Notes under the pieces: generated by a model
The model's input: only the letters and a program-made list of their open reading frames with translations
Told to the model about the DNA's origin: nothing
The model's database searches: none
Assembly: GCA_021613335.1 (NCBI GenBank)
Contig: JAJTWR010000308.1
Span: 3,103,501-3,167,500 of the forward strand
From: Whitmania pigra
Lineage: Eukaryota > Annelida > Clitellata > Hirudinida > Haemopidae
DNA: 64,000 nt
Reading direction: 5' to 3'
Shown: positions 1-27,422 of the stretch, piece after piece
Layout: the number at the start of each line of letters is the position of its first letter
Numbering within the stretch: the stretch's first letter is position 1
Made by a program: the position numbers and the translations under genes

Positions 1-19
1 GTTACAGGAATAGGCTTGC

Positions 20-105
20 AGGTTGGCCTAATGGGTTACGTTTCTGTAATGGCAACAGTCGTAATGTGTCGTGTTCGAAACCCAGCCTGCACTGCCGCCA
101 GAGCT
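20..105 (+). repeat. tRNA-derived SINE-like element, family A, copy 1
   Basis: An A-box-like stretch (about 23-36, ttggcctaatgggt) and a B-box-like stretch (about 73-83, gttcgaaaccc) have the spacing of an internal Pol III promoter. The core gtcgtaatgtgtcg at 58-71 recurs at 8592-8605, again just before a B-box-like sequence. A clean acceptor stem is not evident, so this is a SINE head rather than a functional tRNA. Family name unknown. Confidence 0.45.
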
Positions 106-375
106 AGGAATCGACCGGGGACCCCGACCCCGGCCTCGGAAAATTTAAGACGGGAAATGTCGTAAAACATGTATAAGAAATTTAGACAATTTTTTTAAAA
201 TGCGAACATCTATTCCATGTCTGAATCCAACTTATCATAAAATCTCTCATTTGAAGGAATAAGATCATCAGGTGTTAGTCATAAAAGTTCTTGAGAGAGG
301 CTAGGATTTGAACTTCTAATGGAATCGCACCAGGGCCAAAGTCTATCGACGCCTGGTAATAATAATTCATGATAA

Positions 376-804
<429 letters not shown>

Positions 805-1239
805 GCGCCGAGTGTCTCTGGCACAGTCATTTCACTTACACAATTTTTCTTATACTTATTCTCTTGTTCTATCTCTGCCTTCTAAGATACTGGGATGTCG
901 TTTCAGCTTTTTCCAAGGAGCAGACCCTCGTAAAACCTTTAGAGATTACCTTTTCCTTCTATAAACTAAAGTCAAGCGATCCAAAAAAGTCTGAACTTCT
1001 CTTGATACTTTAATTAAGGTTTATAACCAAAGATAATTAATGAAGGAATACTAAACATAAGATTTATATGAGTCTTGAAATGATGGAATTATAGCCAAAC
1101 AATTCATCATTGAATTTGCGTGCTAGCGTTGAAAATAGTTTTAAGAAGTTAAAGCAAAGCATATAATTATGACTGTTAGTACGTCAGAAAGTACGTTCAA
1201 AATTTTAACAGGAAGAGAATTTATAACCTGAACATTTCT
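805..1239. other. Downstream of H4, no gene seen
   Basis: AT-rich sequence with no recognisable coding or RNA feature. No histone 3' stem-loop was found where one would be expected directly after the H4 stop. Confidence 0.5.
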
Positions 1240-1428
1240 TTGAGGCCACCAAAAGTAGTTCCACCAGAGGGCATGGATGTAGGCTTTATAGGAAGGTAAC
1301 GGGCACCCTAAAGAATAATTACTTCAGAACCAGAGTAATTAATCTTTGGAATAAGCTTGATGAGCAAACAATATATTCAGATTCGGTAGAAATATTTAAA
1401 ATACGACTATCGAAGTTTGGATACTGAA
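1240..1428 (+). mobile_element. LINE 3' end relic (C-terminus of reverse transcriptase ORF)
   Basis: The reading frame ending at the TGA near 1426 contains TRGHGCRLYRK, then YFRTRVINLWNKL, then SVEIFKIRLSKFGY. This is the typical C-terminal tail of CR1/jockey-like non-LTR ORF2 proteins (RTRGH...FF..RV.N.WN.L...SV..FK..LDK). No RT catalytic core precedes it, so only the 3' end survives. Clade not resolved. Confidence 0.6.
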
Positions 1429-1499
1429 TTAAACAATTAGGAGTGGCTTATCACATAGACATTATTCTCTTTAAACCACCATAAATTAATGCTATGTTA

Positions 1500-2190
1500 T
1501 GTTATAATTTCTTTGTAGGGACAGCTGGAAATAGAAATTATCGGGAACCGACCGCCTTTTCGCGACCGCGGTTTGGTCCGCAGTTCAAATTGCTTTGCGA
1601 GTTCGCAGTCGGCCCCTTTCTCCCGACAACATCCCGTCTATCGGCCAATGATATGGCCCCGTCGTTCGGTGGACCATTCAAACCGGAGACCGACGGCTTT
1701 CCTCGGCTTTCCTGCAGTAGCCTCTTAAGACTTCTGGCTCTTCATATGCCAGATCCAGATTGAAGCCGCTTCCTTGTCACAGTCTTTGTTCTCGCTTGGC
1801 GAGGAAAGCCGACCTGCCAACTACACTCCTTGCGCCAATCTCGATGGGGAAGGGGTCTGACCAGTGTCCTCTCGTTTCTAGGTCCATCGTTAGATCTGCA
1901 TACTTGTTTGCTTTGAGCGCATTGCTGTATTGTAGCCTGTCCTCTCTTTGTATGAGGGAATGCAGCAGGTATAGTGTTTTGGGACATCTTTTGTATGGGA
2001 GATAGGGAACTCCATTGGGGCCTAGCGCTGATCGGTTTTCCCGCTTTCCTTCTCAACTCCTCTCACCTCCTCGAACGAAGAAGAATTCAAGCAAAAGGGA
2101 CTGGTCGGCGGCACCGCCGGGATGTCAGACCTTTTCTGTAGAGACTCATGGAGGAGAGCGTCACTGTACGTTTTGAGTAAGTGTCCCTTT
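1500..2190 (-). mobile_element. Internally deleted relic of the FMDD/RLE-type retroelement
   Basis: Read on the minus strand, the piece encodes GPNGVPYLPYKRCPKTLYLL, closely matching GPNGIPYLLYKRCPKVLYLL of the retroelement at 54.1-55.3 kb. It then passes almost directly into ALKANKYADLTMDLETRG and PIEIGARSVVG, the counterpart of VLKKEKYSELAKDLD and PIKVGARGF at 58.5 kb. The catalytic middle of the reverse transcriptase is absent and there are frameshifts, so it is a dead deletion derivative. It is noticeably more GC-rich than its surroundings. The left boundary is approximate. Confidence 0.75.
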
Positions 2191-3302
2191 AACTTGTCTT
2201 GTTCTACAGAAAGTTCTCTTAATGGATGTGACCAGTGCTACTTTCCATTCCTGGGGCAATTTTTTGTCTTTAAAATATATCGAATATGTGAGACAATGGC
2301 ACAGCAAGCGATGAGGCACACCTTTTTAGGAATATATTGGGAATACCATCAGGTCCTGCTGAAAATGAAAAATTCAGTGTGCGAAGAATTTTATGTATGG
2401 TCTCTGGAGAGAAATCAATGCTGTTTAATGTGCTATTGGAACAAGGAAGAACACAGGGGTTACACTTTCATCAATCTTAAGGACTGAAGTAAAATAATTA
2501 TTGAAGGCGTTTTGCAATTTTTGAAAGATTTCTCGTCAAGACACCATCAGGAAGGACAACCTCAGATATTCTCAGATGATTCGTGCATGCAACTTTTTGC
2601 CTACATAATTATGCAGTCTGCCAATGTTCCTACCACGGAGCAGTTCTAGTTCAAAAGCTGCTTAGTGTTTCGTAATGGCTTTAATTTTATTGTTTTAACA
2701 TCCCATATCTATGCAACTTTAATAGATGAGCGCAAAACGTGGATGGAACAAACCACATCAAGGTCATTCATAAAAGTCTACTCATGTAGAAACATCTCGA
2801 CGTTGTGTGCATCCACTAAGAGCCCCTGAACTCGCATAATTGGTGCATCGAAATTGATGACTTAATCGTGTTTAAGGATGGACTACAATTTAAAAAGCGG
2901 TAATTTCAAATGACACATCGATAGAGTCGCACTTGATAGTCGGAGAAACTCCGAGGTTTATTGGGTTCGAATCGTGCAATGCTCATCATTTTATCGAAGA
3001 CCAATGGTATCATAATTGCTTTAGTGTGCTGCATATTTGCTGTGTTTCCATGCGATATTCAGTTACCAGAACTTCATTACTAACAGTAATATTGATTTCA
3101 AATAGACTTTGGATTTTACGTTTGACCATAAAGGAATAATCTTGAAAATTGATTTTGTTTTTGTATTCAAACTCTGAAGTCAAAATTTAATTTCAAACCA
3201 AACAGATCATATGATAATATATTAAAATTAAATTGTTTTAAGGTGGCTTTAACAGTAACACGATCTTCATTATAATAAAAAGCACAATAACAACAACGGC
3301 AA

Positions 3303-3305
<3 letters not shown>
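2191..3305. other. Intergenic, no gene seen
   Basis: AT-rich; short open frames only (for example within 2191-2487) with no domain or family similarity that I recognise. Confidence 0.5.
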
Positions 3306-3493
<188 letters not shown>

Positions 3494-3963
3494 GGTTGCA
3501 ATAATTCATATATATATAAATGGTTATATATAACATAATAATATGTATATATATATATATATATCAGATCTTAAATATATATATTATTACATTATTGGTG
3601 AGCATTCTATTAATGCATGCAAATTTAGTGCCATAATTTGGAATGTTAGCGGTTGACATTAGAGGTAGCTCAAATGCAGAACGATTCAAATGATGATCAT
3701 GTTGCGTAATAATAATGGCACTAATAAATATATTTATAAGAAATTTTTGGATTGCCTCGCTTTTAAAAAAAAACTTAAAATGTTATGCGAACGGTTAAAT
3801 GCGTAATATAATACGTAATAATTAAACACAAATGCTGTTTATCGTGACATTACTACAGACAAACAACTTTGGTGCTTCATGTTGAACATCTTGTATGTCT
3901 AAAAAGTACTTTCTAATAATAGTATAAATTTGTGTAGTAGAATTGATTTGTTTCAGAGATCCA
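3494..3963. other. 3' flank of the GPCR gene
   Basis: AT-rich with TA dinucleotide runs (3508-3565). It would contain the 3' untranslated region of the minus-strand GPCR. No separate gene seen. Confidence 0.5.
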
Positions 3964-19175
<15,212 letters not shown>

Positions 19176-19385
19176 CGTCGTCGTCGCCTCGGGACTTCCA
19201 CTAGGAAGCCAATTTATGCTCCGCGGAGGCGTTCCTTTGGCGTTCGTATGTTATAATGTGCTATTCCATTGTAACATGCTATCAGGTATCAGACATGGGG
19301 CTGTATTCTGACGACCTTATTTATTTTTTGAGGTCAGCAAAAAAAAATAATAATTCACTAGCTTACAAGTTCATTTAATAATGCT

Positions 19386-20347
19386 TAGGGCTGCTTATTT
19401 AATTGGTTAAAATCTTTTTAAACGATTAATCGGTAATTTTTCAATTTATTTTAATTTTTATTTGAATTTTTATAGTAAGATAGTGAGTGAATTGCCGAAA
19501 TAGCAGGTATCGAAAATAATGTGACAGTTAAGCATCTCAGGGAAATGTTGAGCATTTCGTTTATAAGCTAAATAAAAAATGAAGGTTAATATAATATGCC
19601 AAATGTTCTTGGCAAAGTAGTCGATGGCAACAAAGTTCACTACAGTAGACAATTTGCTTTCTGTGCTTCAAATACGTTGCTATCGTATCAGCTTTGGCAT
19701 ATCCTCTCAAATACCAAAACGTTGCCGACAGTGACCGGCAGTTCTGAATATCAATTGCGAATTTCTTAGACAAACAAGACTGTAAGCAACAAACTTTCTG
19801 CAGACTTGAAAGTCCCTTTACCTGTGTTTAGATGTATTGCCGGTTCAGGAAGTCCGATTTTAATTGTGGAAGATGAATGACCGCGGACACTGCTACGGAC
19901 AGCTCTTCAAAACCGAACCTAAAACTTGCAAATTGTCGCCGCACAATCGACACTGTGATTGCTGAGATGTACAAAGAAAGGTTAGCAGAGCATAAAAAAG
20001 TTGTGGAAAGTATTGACAGCATGCCCAATATAGATGACTGCTTGTGCTATTAAATGTTTATTAAACGGTTTATTAAAAACTACACTGTTATACTATAATT
20101 AAATTAATTCAGAATTTTTTAAACAAATAAACAAGTTTACAATGGTTTGAGTGGCACGATTGATTGTTTTAGCTAACTAAGGTCAGGTGATTGTGTTTAG
20201 TGTTCACTGACTAATGCAGAGATCGCAACACGAACGGCTATAAGTTGATGGAAAAAATGTTGGAATGTGTTATAATTAATCAAATTTAACCAATTAAAAT
20301 AAATTTCGATCATTCTTTAAAGAAAATTTTAAACGTTCGCAGCCCTA
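19386..20347. mobile_element. hAT-superfamily DNA transposon, short and decayed
   Basis: Starts tagggctgc and ends gcagcccta, giving inverted ends. It is flanked by 8-bp target duplications, ataatgct (19378-19385) and ataatgtt (20348-20355), which differ at one base. Subterminal stretches such as aattggttaaa near both ends are also inverted copies. The tagggctg-type end and 8-bp duplication are hAT hallmarks. Plus-strand frames near 19890-20050 (KLANCRRTIDTVIAEMYKE) may be transposase remains, but no intact transposase is present. Confidence 0.8.
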
Positions 20348-20355
20348 ATAATGTT

Positions 20356-22120
20356 AAGGATGGTTAGCAAATGATAACAATAACGGTTTGAACAAGCACA
20401 TGATGATCTTTAAGATACATTATGTAACAAATACTAGCAAGCATTAAAGTGTTAAGTTTTACAACCGGAGTTTTGAAATAAATACAATTTACTAAATTTT
20501 TGCTTAATAGTTGGCACCCTCCTTCCTATCTTGACTAACCTCTAAAATACCTGGAGTTGTTTTCTTTAATTAAAAGTTATTTTACAGGTGTAACACCTGC
20601 TTTGTTTGAATGTCAAGATGTGAGGGATTAAGTTGTTAAAAACAAATTTCATGTTTGCTCAAATAATTTGTTGATAACAAATATTTATAATAATATAACA
20701 ATTTATTAACTGACTAGCAAGTAATAACTGTTATGTAATTGTTAGTACATAATGTTCAGAAGCACGTGTTGCTAATATTCCCATAGAACAGTATTGTTAT
20801 AACCGAGCAATAAATAATTAAGTTTGTTGTAACACTTGGCTTTTTCTTATATGATGTTCTCCTGTTTTTGCTATAAAGATGGTCCAACAAACACTCTCAG
20901 AATCCAAAACAGCCTGAAGTTCAAGATACTCAAATCCTCATCGCGATTGTTCACTTCAGTTCTAAGCTTTAATAAACTTTCTCAACAGCTTACTAGTTTG
21001 AGGACCCCCGGGTTATTTCAATGTATTCACTTGTTACAATACGCTCACATATTGCTAATATATATGTATTCATAAAAAAAAAATATTTACACATTATTAA
21101 TATATTCATACACATATTCACTAATATATTCACCGAAGAAGGAATTTTCGTGGCCAACCTTTGAAAAAACAAGGTTCATCTTGTAAACCATCGTTGAATA
21201 ATTTAAGTTTGTCCTCTTACTAAATTATGTTAATTAGTGTTTATTAATATTTATGTACATGGAACATCCTCGTGAAGTCTCTCGGTGAAAGCAGCATCAA
21301 TCGCGATTAACGACGATTAATCCTCTGTGATTAGGAAGTTCATTATTTTATACAGTTTGAAATCATTTTATTTTATAACATAAATTCATTTTTTAAATAA
21401 TATTTATGTATATTATTCAGCATCAACAACAGATACAATTTTATGTATGACATTCAATTTAGTCATTCAATTACATATATTAAAAATGTAATAAAATGTC
21501 ATTAAATATTTAGTAGCTGTTAAATATAAAATATTTTCTCATTTTACCACATTTTATCCAAATAAATCAAACAGAAAATATGATGGTATCACCTCACGGT
21601 TAATAATTCATGTCGCATTGTTGGCCTAAATTTCTATCTTTTTGAAATTTTCTCAAGAAGAATATTCGTTGTTATTACTAATAAATATTTAATAATTAAA
21701 ACGTGCGTGCTTTAAAGACTGACTTCTAAATGTTTCTTGTTAAAATACTTTTGTTTGCTGCAAGGAATTCTCAAAATAGTTGTAAAGTTTCAATTTTTTC
21801 AATTTTCAGAATTGCTTTCCACAAGAATCGTACCTGTCGCCACCATTTCTCAAATTTTCGTTAAAGAAATTTTCTTAAAAGCGACTTATAAAACATCCAC
21901 ATTTTGTCCAAAAGTTCAGGAAACTGTTCAAGTGTTTGTGATAATTCTGGATTTAAGATTATTTATGATTTTAACAATATTCTTTAATTGTAAATGATAA
22001 TATTCAATTTGCTTTGGTATTAAATAAATTCTTGCAATAATTTTTAAATCCCCAAAAAAGTCTAAAACATTCAAAAGTAGCTTTCACCGAGTAATTGAGT
22101 TTCGATTGGTAATCCAATCG
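20356..22120. other. Intergenic between the hAT element and the ATC repeat
   Basis: AT-rich. Small frames (20836-21075, 21737-21997) lack recognisable domains. No RNA gene seen. Confidence 0.5.
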
Positions 22121-22201
22121 ATTGAAGTTTCAACATCGTCATCATCATCACTGGCGCTTCATCTTCATCTCTGAAACTTCAACATCATCATCACTTAAGC
22201 T

Positions 22202-22492
<291 letters not shown>

Positions 22493-23877
22493 GAAGTTTG
22501 AACATCTTCGTCACCGAAGTTTCAACATCATCATCATGACTGACGCTTCAAAGTCAGCATCGAGACTGAAGTTTGTAGGTTCATTTCATGCTTCATACAA
22601 GCGACTTAAAATGATCATAAGTTGAAAGATGAGCATTTGGAAGAGAATTCATGCAAAATTAGTTTTCTAAGGATGCCTTGAAACTCGTGACTCAATTTCA
22701 CAAATTTTTGAGCTCATTTTAATTTTGTTCATTATTTTATTCAATGTTATTACAATATATTATTACAATGTATTTATTAAATATTGTTACAACATATTAT
22801 TATCAAGTTAAATACCGTCATTTTATTGAATATCATGTCTTTTTAAGGAACTATATTTTTTTTTAACACATCGTTTACATAAATTAACGTAATAACAAAA
22901 TCATCAATCATGAAATCTTTCTTATAAAAGTAGATGACGACTTCAATAAAAAGATTTAGTACCAGAGGAAGAAAAAAATCAAAGTTTTATTTGGCCACTT
23001 TTGTCATCAGACAACTTTATTAATCCAACTTAACCAAATGAGATAAATTGCACACTAGATGTTTAATTAAAAAGTAATTATGAATTATAATTATAACAGC
23101 GTTAATACGCTTAGTTCACGTTGCGACCGAGAGGGTGCGTTCTGTGTACATTGAAGTAATTAGAAGCACAGTAGGATACAAGGATCTTCGTGTGTTTGTT
23201 TCGAACGACTGAACAGTTGCACCGAGGAACTGCATCGAAATTCGACAAAAATCAACTTCTCCGTTGAAAGGTCTCCGAATCCAAAGTGAGTTGAAAAGTT
23301 TGTACCTGACTTCCCATTCGTTCGAGTTTATCGACGGCATTCTACTTGCGGTCTCAGCATAATCAACAATGCAATTAACCAACACACATGCACACACGTC
23401 AACGCTCATTTAGAGGATACATTGTTTTCAGATTGCATTTCAATCGCATTCTTTTCAATCGTAATGATTTCAATCACATTATGTGATTGCACGAACTTAC
23501 ATCCATTCTCGGGGCTCAAGTTTCTGTCAGCTAAAACATGTTCTTATTACATTCATTGATTCATTTCAACATTGGGTATGAGGCAGTAATTTAACATCAA
23601 TGAAATAAAACTAGAATCTATGGTAAATTGTTTATTGAATTTACAAATTATGAAGTTAATTTATGAAAATTATGTCCGTGAATTTATCATTCGTTGACGT
23701 TTCTAAATCAATTGGTCATGCAATGCTGTCTCTTCAAAGCAATTGACCGATTCGTCGCTTGCTGAAGACTATATAAAGACTTGTCATCAATGTTAAGCTG
23801 TTAATAACTATTAAGTCCACATAAATTAGTTGGATATTGTAATGAATGAGTTATAAACATGTTCTTGGCAACAGGTT
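22493..23877. other. 5' flank of the Kir channel gene
   Basis: Presumed upstream region. A splice-acceptor-like ttcttggcaacag lies directly before the Kir start, so an untranslated first exon may sit in here. A minus-strand frame at 23116-23409 has no family similarity that I recognise. Confidence 0.45.
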
Positions 23878-25506
23878 ATGCGGATAACTCAAATTATAAA
23901 GTCAGATGCTCCTCCAATTAGTCGAAGAAAGAGCTACATCGAGATGGAGAACAAAGCCGCTGAAATGTTCGACACCTGCGTCAGCTCAACACCAGTCCTC
24001 CTCAACCATCTCCAGTATCCATGCGACCCTCCTCAGGAGCAGACCTACGTTCCCATTGCCCACAACATCCGAACATTCGTGGCTGGAAAACACAAACGAC
24101 GATTGGTTCAGAAGTCGGGAGATTGCAACGTCACCAACTGCAACGTAACGAAAAGGAAGCAGAAATATCTCGTCGACATTTTTACCACTTTAGTCGATAT
24201 GAAATGGAGGTACCACATTGGATTGTTTGCCGCAGCTTTCGTGGTCACGTGGTGCCTCTTCGGCTTGATCTGGTTCTGCATAGCAGTAGCCCACCAAGAC
24301 CACATCAACTTCAACAACGAAACTTGGGCAGCGTGCGTCGACCACGTGTACGACTACCCAACAGCCCTGTTGTTCAGCATCGAGACTCAAACCACGATCG
24401 GTTACGGGTACCGTGTCATTCAATCTGAATGCGGATTTGCAATCTTCATCTTAATGTTACAGTCGTGCGTGGGTCTGTTTATACAATCTCTAATAACGGG
24501 CATCATATTTGCCAAAATTTCGCGTCCCAAGGGTCGCTCCCAGACCATTATGTTCAGCGAAAAGGCCGTCATCTGTAAGAGAGATAACGAGTTCAACTTG
24601 TTGTTCAGAGTAGGTGACATGCGAAAGTCGCACATCATTGGCACCTCTATAAGAGCTGTCTTGGTCAAGAACAGGTTAACAAGCGAAGGAGAATCTATCC
24701 CTTTGTGTCAGTTTCCTCTTCAACTCGAGACTGAAATGAGCCAAGCAGACAGCTTCGTGTTTTTGATTTGGCCAGTCACTGTCGTCCACCGAATCAATGA
24801 GAAAAGTCCCCTCTGGGGTCTTTCCTTGGAAGGATTGCTAAAAGAACATTTCGAAATAATTGTTCTTCTTGAGGGAACAATCGAATCGACTGGCATGTCG
24901 ACCCAAGTGAGAACTTCTTACATTCCAATCGAGATCATGTGGGGTGAACGATTGGTCCCATTGTTGACCTTTCAACTTGAAAATGGTCGCTACGAGATAG
25001 ACTACAAGCAGTTCCACAACACGACCCCTATGCCAATGCCTGAATGCAGTGCCAGGGAGTATGCAGAACGATTGAAACAGGGAGTCGAGGAAAACCCTGA
25101 CGAAGAGAAAGGTCAAGAGTATTTGGCTTGCTTCACTGCTCCTGCCATCAGAGACCGTGGGCACACCTTTACATCGAGGTCCCTACACAACTTATTCCAC
25201 AAAAAGAAAACAGATAAACACGGCTTAAATGCTCATAGCAATGAATCACATAAGAAAACTTCAAAAAAATCATTTGCGAATAAAAAGAACTTCTCCGAAT
25301 CTGAATTTTCAGCTCCCAAAAACAAGTTTTTGTTCCGCAGCTCGGAGAATATTGCCAACATGGTCACTGAAAATGAAATGGCAGAGAAGCAAGATGGCGC
25401 CAACAGGAAGGTGCTGTTTCTAAGTTGTGATGACGTGTTCAAACAAGAAAATGGAGGAGACACTTTCTTATACCTGGAAGAATTTATTGGAAAAGAGAAG
25501 TCTTAG
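23878..25506 (+). CDS. Inward-rectifier potassium channel (Kir/KCNJ family)
   Basis: Tetrameric K+ channel subunit of the plasma membrane; single coding exon, 542 residues. The N-terminal domain ends KYLVDIFTTLVDMKWRYHI, then comes M1. The pore helix and filter are SIETQTTIGYGYR (GYG at 175-177), then M2. The cytoplasmic Ig-like domain contains SRPKGR (PIP2-binding region, PKKR in Kir2.1), FRVGDMRKSHI, GTIESTGMSTQ (G-loop) and EIMWGERLVPLL. By alignment to Kir2.1 the two main rectification residues are replaced: D172 is Gln203 and E224 is Gly255, while the E299 equivalent is kept. This predicts weak rectification, as in Kir1.1 (N and G). The first ATG after the acceptor-like site is used as the start. 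The C-terminal tail from about residue 400 is Lys/Ser-rich and not conserved. Confidence 0.97.
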   Translation: MRITQIIKSDAPPISRRKSYIEMENKAAEMFDTCVSSTPVLLNHLQYPCDPPQEQTYVPIAHNIRTFVAGKHKRRLVQKSGDCNVTNCNVTKRKQKYLVDIFTTLVDMKWRYHIGLFAAAFVVTWCLFGLIWFCIAVAHQDHINFNNETWAACVDHVYDYPTALLFSIETQTTIGYGYRVIQSECGFAIFILMLQSCVGLFIQSLITGIIFAKISRPKGRSQTIMFSEKAVICKRDNEFNLLFRVGDMRKSHIIGTSIRAVLVKNRLTSEGESIPLCQFPLQLETEMSQADSFVFLIWPVTVVHRINEKSPLWGLSLEGLLKEHFEIIVLLEGTIESTGMSTQVRTSYIPIEIMWGERLVPLLTFQLENGRYEIDYKQFHNTTPMPMPECSAREYAERLKQGVEENPDEEKGQEYLACFTAPAIRDRGHTFTSRSLHNLFHKKKTDKHGLNAHSNESHKKTSKKSFANKKNFSESEFSAPKNKFLFRSSENIANMVTENEMAEKQDGANRKVLFLSCDDVFKQENGGDTFLYLEEFIGKEKS

Positions 25507-26145
25507 GTCTCACTCATATTTCGTTCACCGGAGCAAACACTAACTGGCGACAACCCATTTTTGATCGATGAGCTGCGGGCCTTAACAGCTGCTGTCAATT
25601 GTATTAATATTCGGATTTGTTAATCTTCCAAATAAAGATATACATCTCTTTTTAATTATTTGTATTCCGAATTCATGGCTAATCAAATATAAGGGATGTT
25701 GATTTAATTAAATTTACGATTTAAACGCTTTGAGTCATTGACAAGATTGCAATTACATAATGGGCGAGACCGTGGCTTGATGTTGTTTGTTTGGGTCGTA
25801 TGTTTCAGCCTCAATTTCTATGGTATAAAAAAAACTTGAAAAATAAAATCCTTTTATAAATAACATTTTGTTGAATGTATAAAAACATTAGCATACCTAA
25901 TATTAACCGTGATTTTGAATATTTTTGCTTTGGTTACAACCTGATATCTCAAAACTTTAACATACAGTCCCGGTCTTCCAAATTTTTGTGGATGCTAGAT
26001 TTTATAGAATTATATGCTAAATAATTCTTTTTAATTTTTCCTCAAAAATAAAATGACATAGAAAAGGTCTTCAACTCAGAATTTAAAATATGTGCAACCG
26101 CAAAAATTCTTGTTCCAGTAGGACGTCTAAATCGTGATTTGCTCA
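25507..26145. other. 3' flank of Kir
   Basis: A polyadenylation-type aataaa lies at 25631. The remainder is AT-rich intergenic sequence without a gene. Confidence 0.5.
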
Positions 26146-26372
26146 GGTTCAAGGACGGATTTAGGAGGGGCATGGCTCTTCCCGTCATTTGAAAAATATA
26201 AGAAAAAAATAAGTAAATCTATTATAAAATACGAATTAATAAAAAAATTTAACTCAAAGTTTAGAAATGTACAATGTATTTTAATTTGTTTAAAAATTAT
26301 TTTGGCAATTTACCACTTTCGGCGAAAATTTTAGTATCTATGCCCCCCACTGGTTCCAGTGAGTGGCACCCC
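26146..26372. mobile_element. MITE-like element, copy 1
   Basis: The left end ggacggatttaggaggggca with catggctctt and the right end tatgccccccactggttcca match the ends of the element in the STARD10 intron (ggatttaggggg..., ggccatggcc, and atgccccacc). No coding capacity. Exact termini and target duplication are unclear in this copy. Confidence 0.5.
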
Positions 26373-27422
26373 GCCAAATTGTTCTAGATTCGCCTCGCCC
26401 TTGCTCAGGTTACAGGACTTCACTTTGGGAGAGGAGACAAAGTTTAGTTTAGGACAACGCAAAACTTGAATGATTGCATTTCTGTCTGTTTCAATATTTG
26501 GAAATACTTTGGATCTTTTAACCTTTTGCCTTAGTCTTTTGAAGAAACCACCCCACTCCCCGCGAATGTTGGCTAGAAGCAAAAAAAGCTCTTTAAAAGG
26601 TCGTCTGCTCAAGTTTTCAAGGTTTGCTCTTCCCCTAGAAAAAACTAAAACGACGCCCTTCACGTAATTTGATTTTACGGAAAATAGATTAGCGAGATAG
26701 AAAACGCAGTTCTTTTATTATAAACCCAACATTATTCCTATGACTGAATCGTTATATTGATGCGATAATAGCTACTTAATATTTACTTAATTATTAATAT
26801 TTTCTCCGTCGCAATTTCCCTCCAAGTAAAAGATAAAATGGAATGAGATCATCTCAAAAGATGTGGTGCCAACAAAACGCCCGAGAGTGATTACAAACTA
26901 ATAACACCACATTTTTTAGCGCCAACATTTTTCCGAATGAAGAAAATCTTAGAATTTAACCTCAAATAGCTATTTTCAGGTCTTTTCTCAAGTTTTTCAC
27001 TCAATCAAGAAACTTTAGCATACTATCTTTAGGTTTAAGATTAGCTTAGTTCGTTTCTTACCTAAAATAACTAGATGTTACTTGGGTTGAAGTAGAATAT
27101 TTTGTATTGAAATTTGTAATATGAATTTATGTAATATTAATTCATGTGGGTATTATTTTACTATAAGATATATACATATGGTTAGACATGGCTATTTCCA
27201 CCTCTTGTTCAGTAGGAATTTGACAATTTTTTTTGCTTATCCACAACAAGCTAATGTTAATATTGAAGTAATGCTTCCCCACAAAATCTTATATAGGAAA
27301 TATCATTTAAAATTTGTATTGAAACAAAGCAGCTATGGATATGCACTTATTCCCACTTGTCAAATTTAAATTTGAAGACCATAATTTAAAATATTCTATT
27401 TAATTACAAATAAAAAGCTTCA
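26373..27422. other. Intergenic between Kir and the zinc-finger gene
   Basis: The minus-strand frame at 26331-26663 contains two similar segments (GRANLENLS and GEANLEQFG) but no known domain; it overlaps the MITE-like end and is probably not a gene. The rest is AT-rich. Confidence 0.45.

Noticed and set aside
300..345. B-box-like sequence on the minus strand (gttcaaatcc) suggesting a tRNA or third SINE copy
   Set aside because: No convincing A box, acceptor stem or second copy was found; too weak to annotate.
1494..2056. GC-richer region with open frames on both strands, first considered as a gene or contaminant
   Set aside because: The minus-strand translation aligns to the retroelement at 54-58.7 kb, so it is a mobile-element relic.
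23116..23409. 97-codon minus-strand frame upstream of Kir
   Set aside because: No domain, no splice or neighbour support, and composition like its surroundings.
26331..26663. 110-codon minus-strand frame with two similar segments
   Set aside because: Overlaps the end of a MITE-like repeat and matches no known family.
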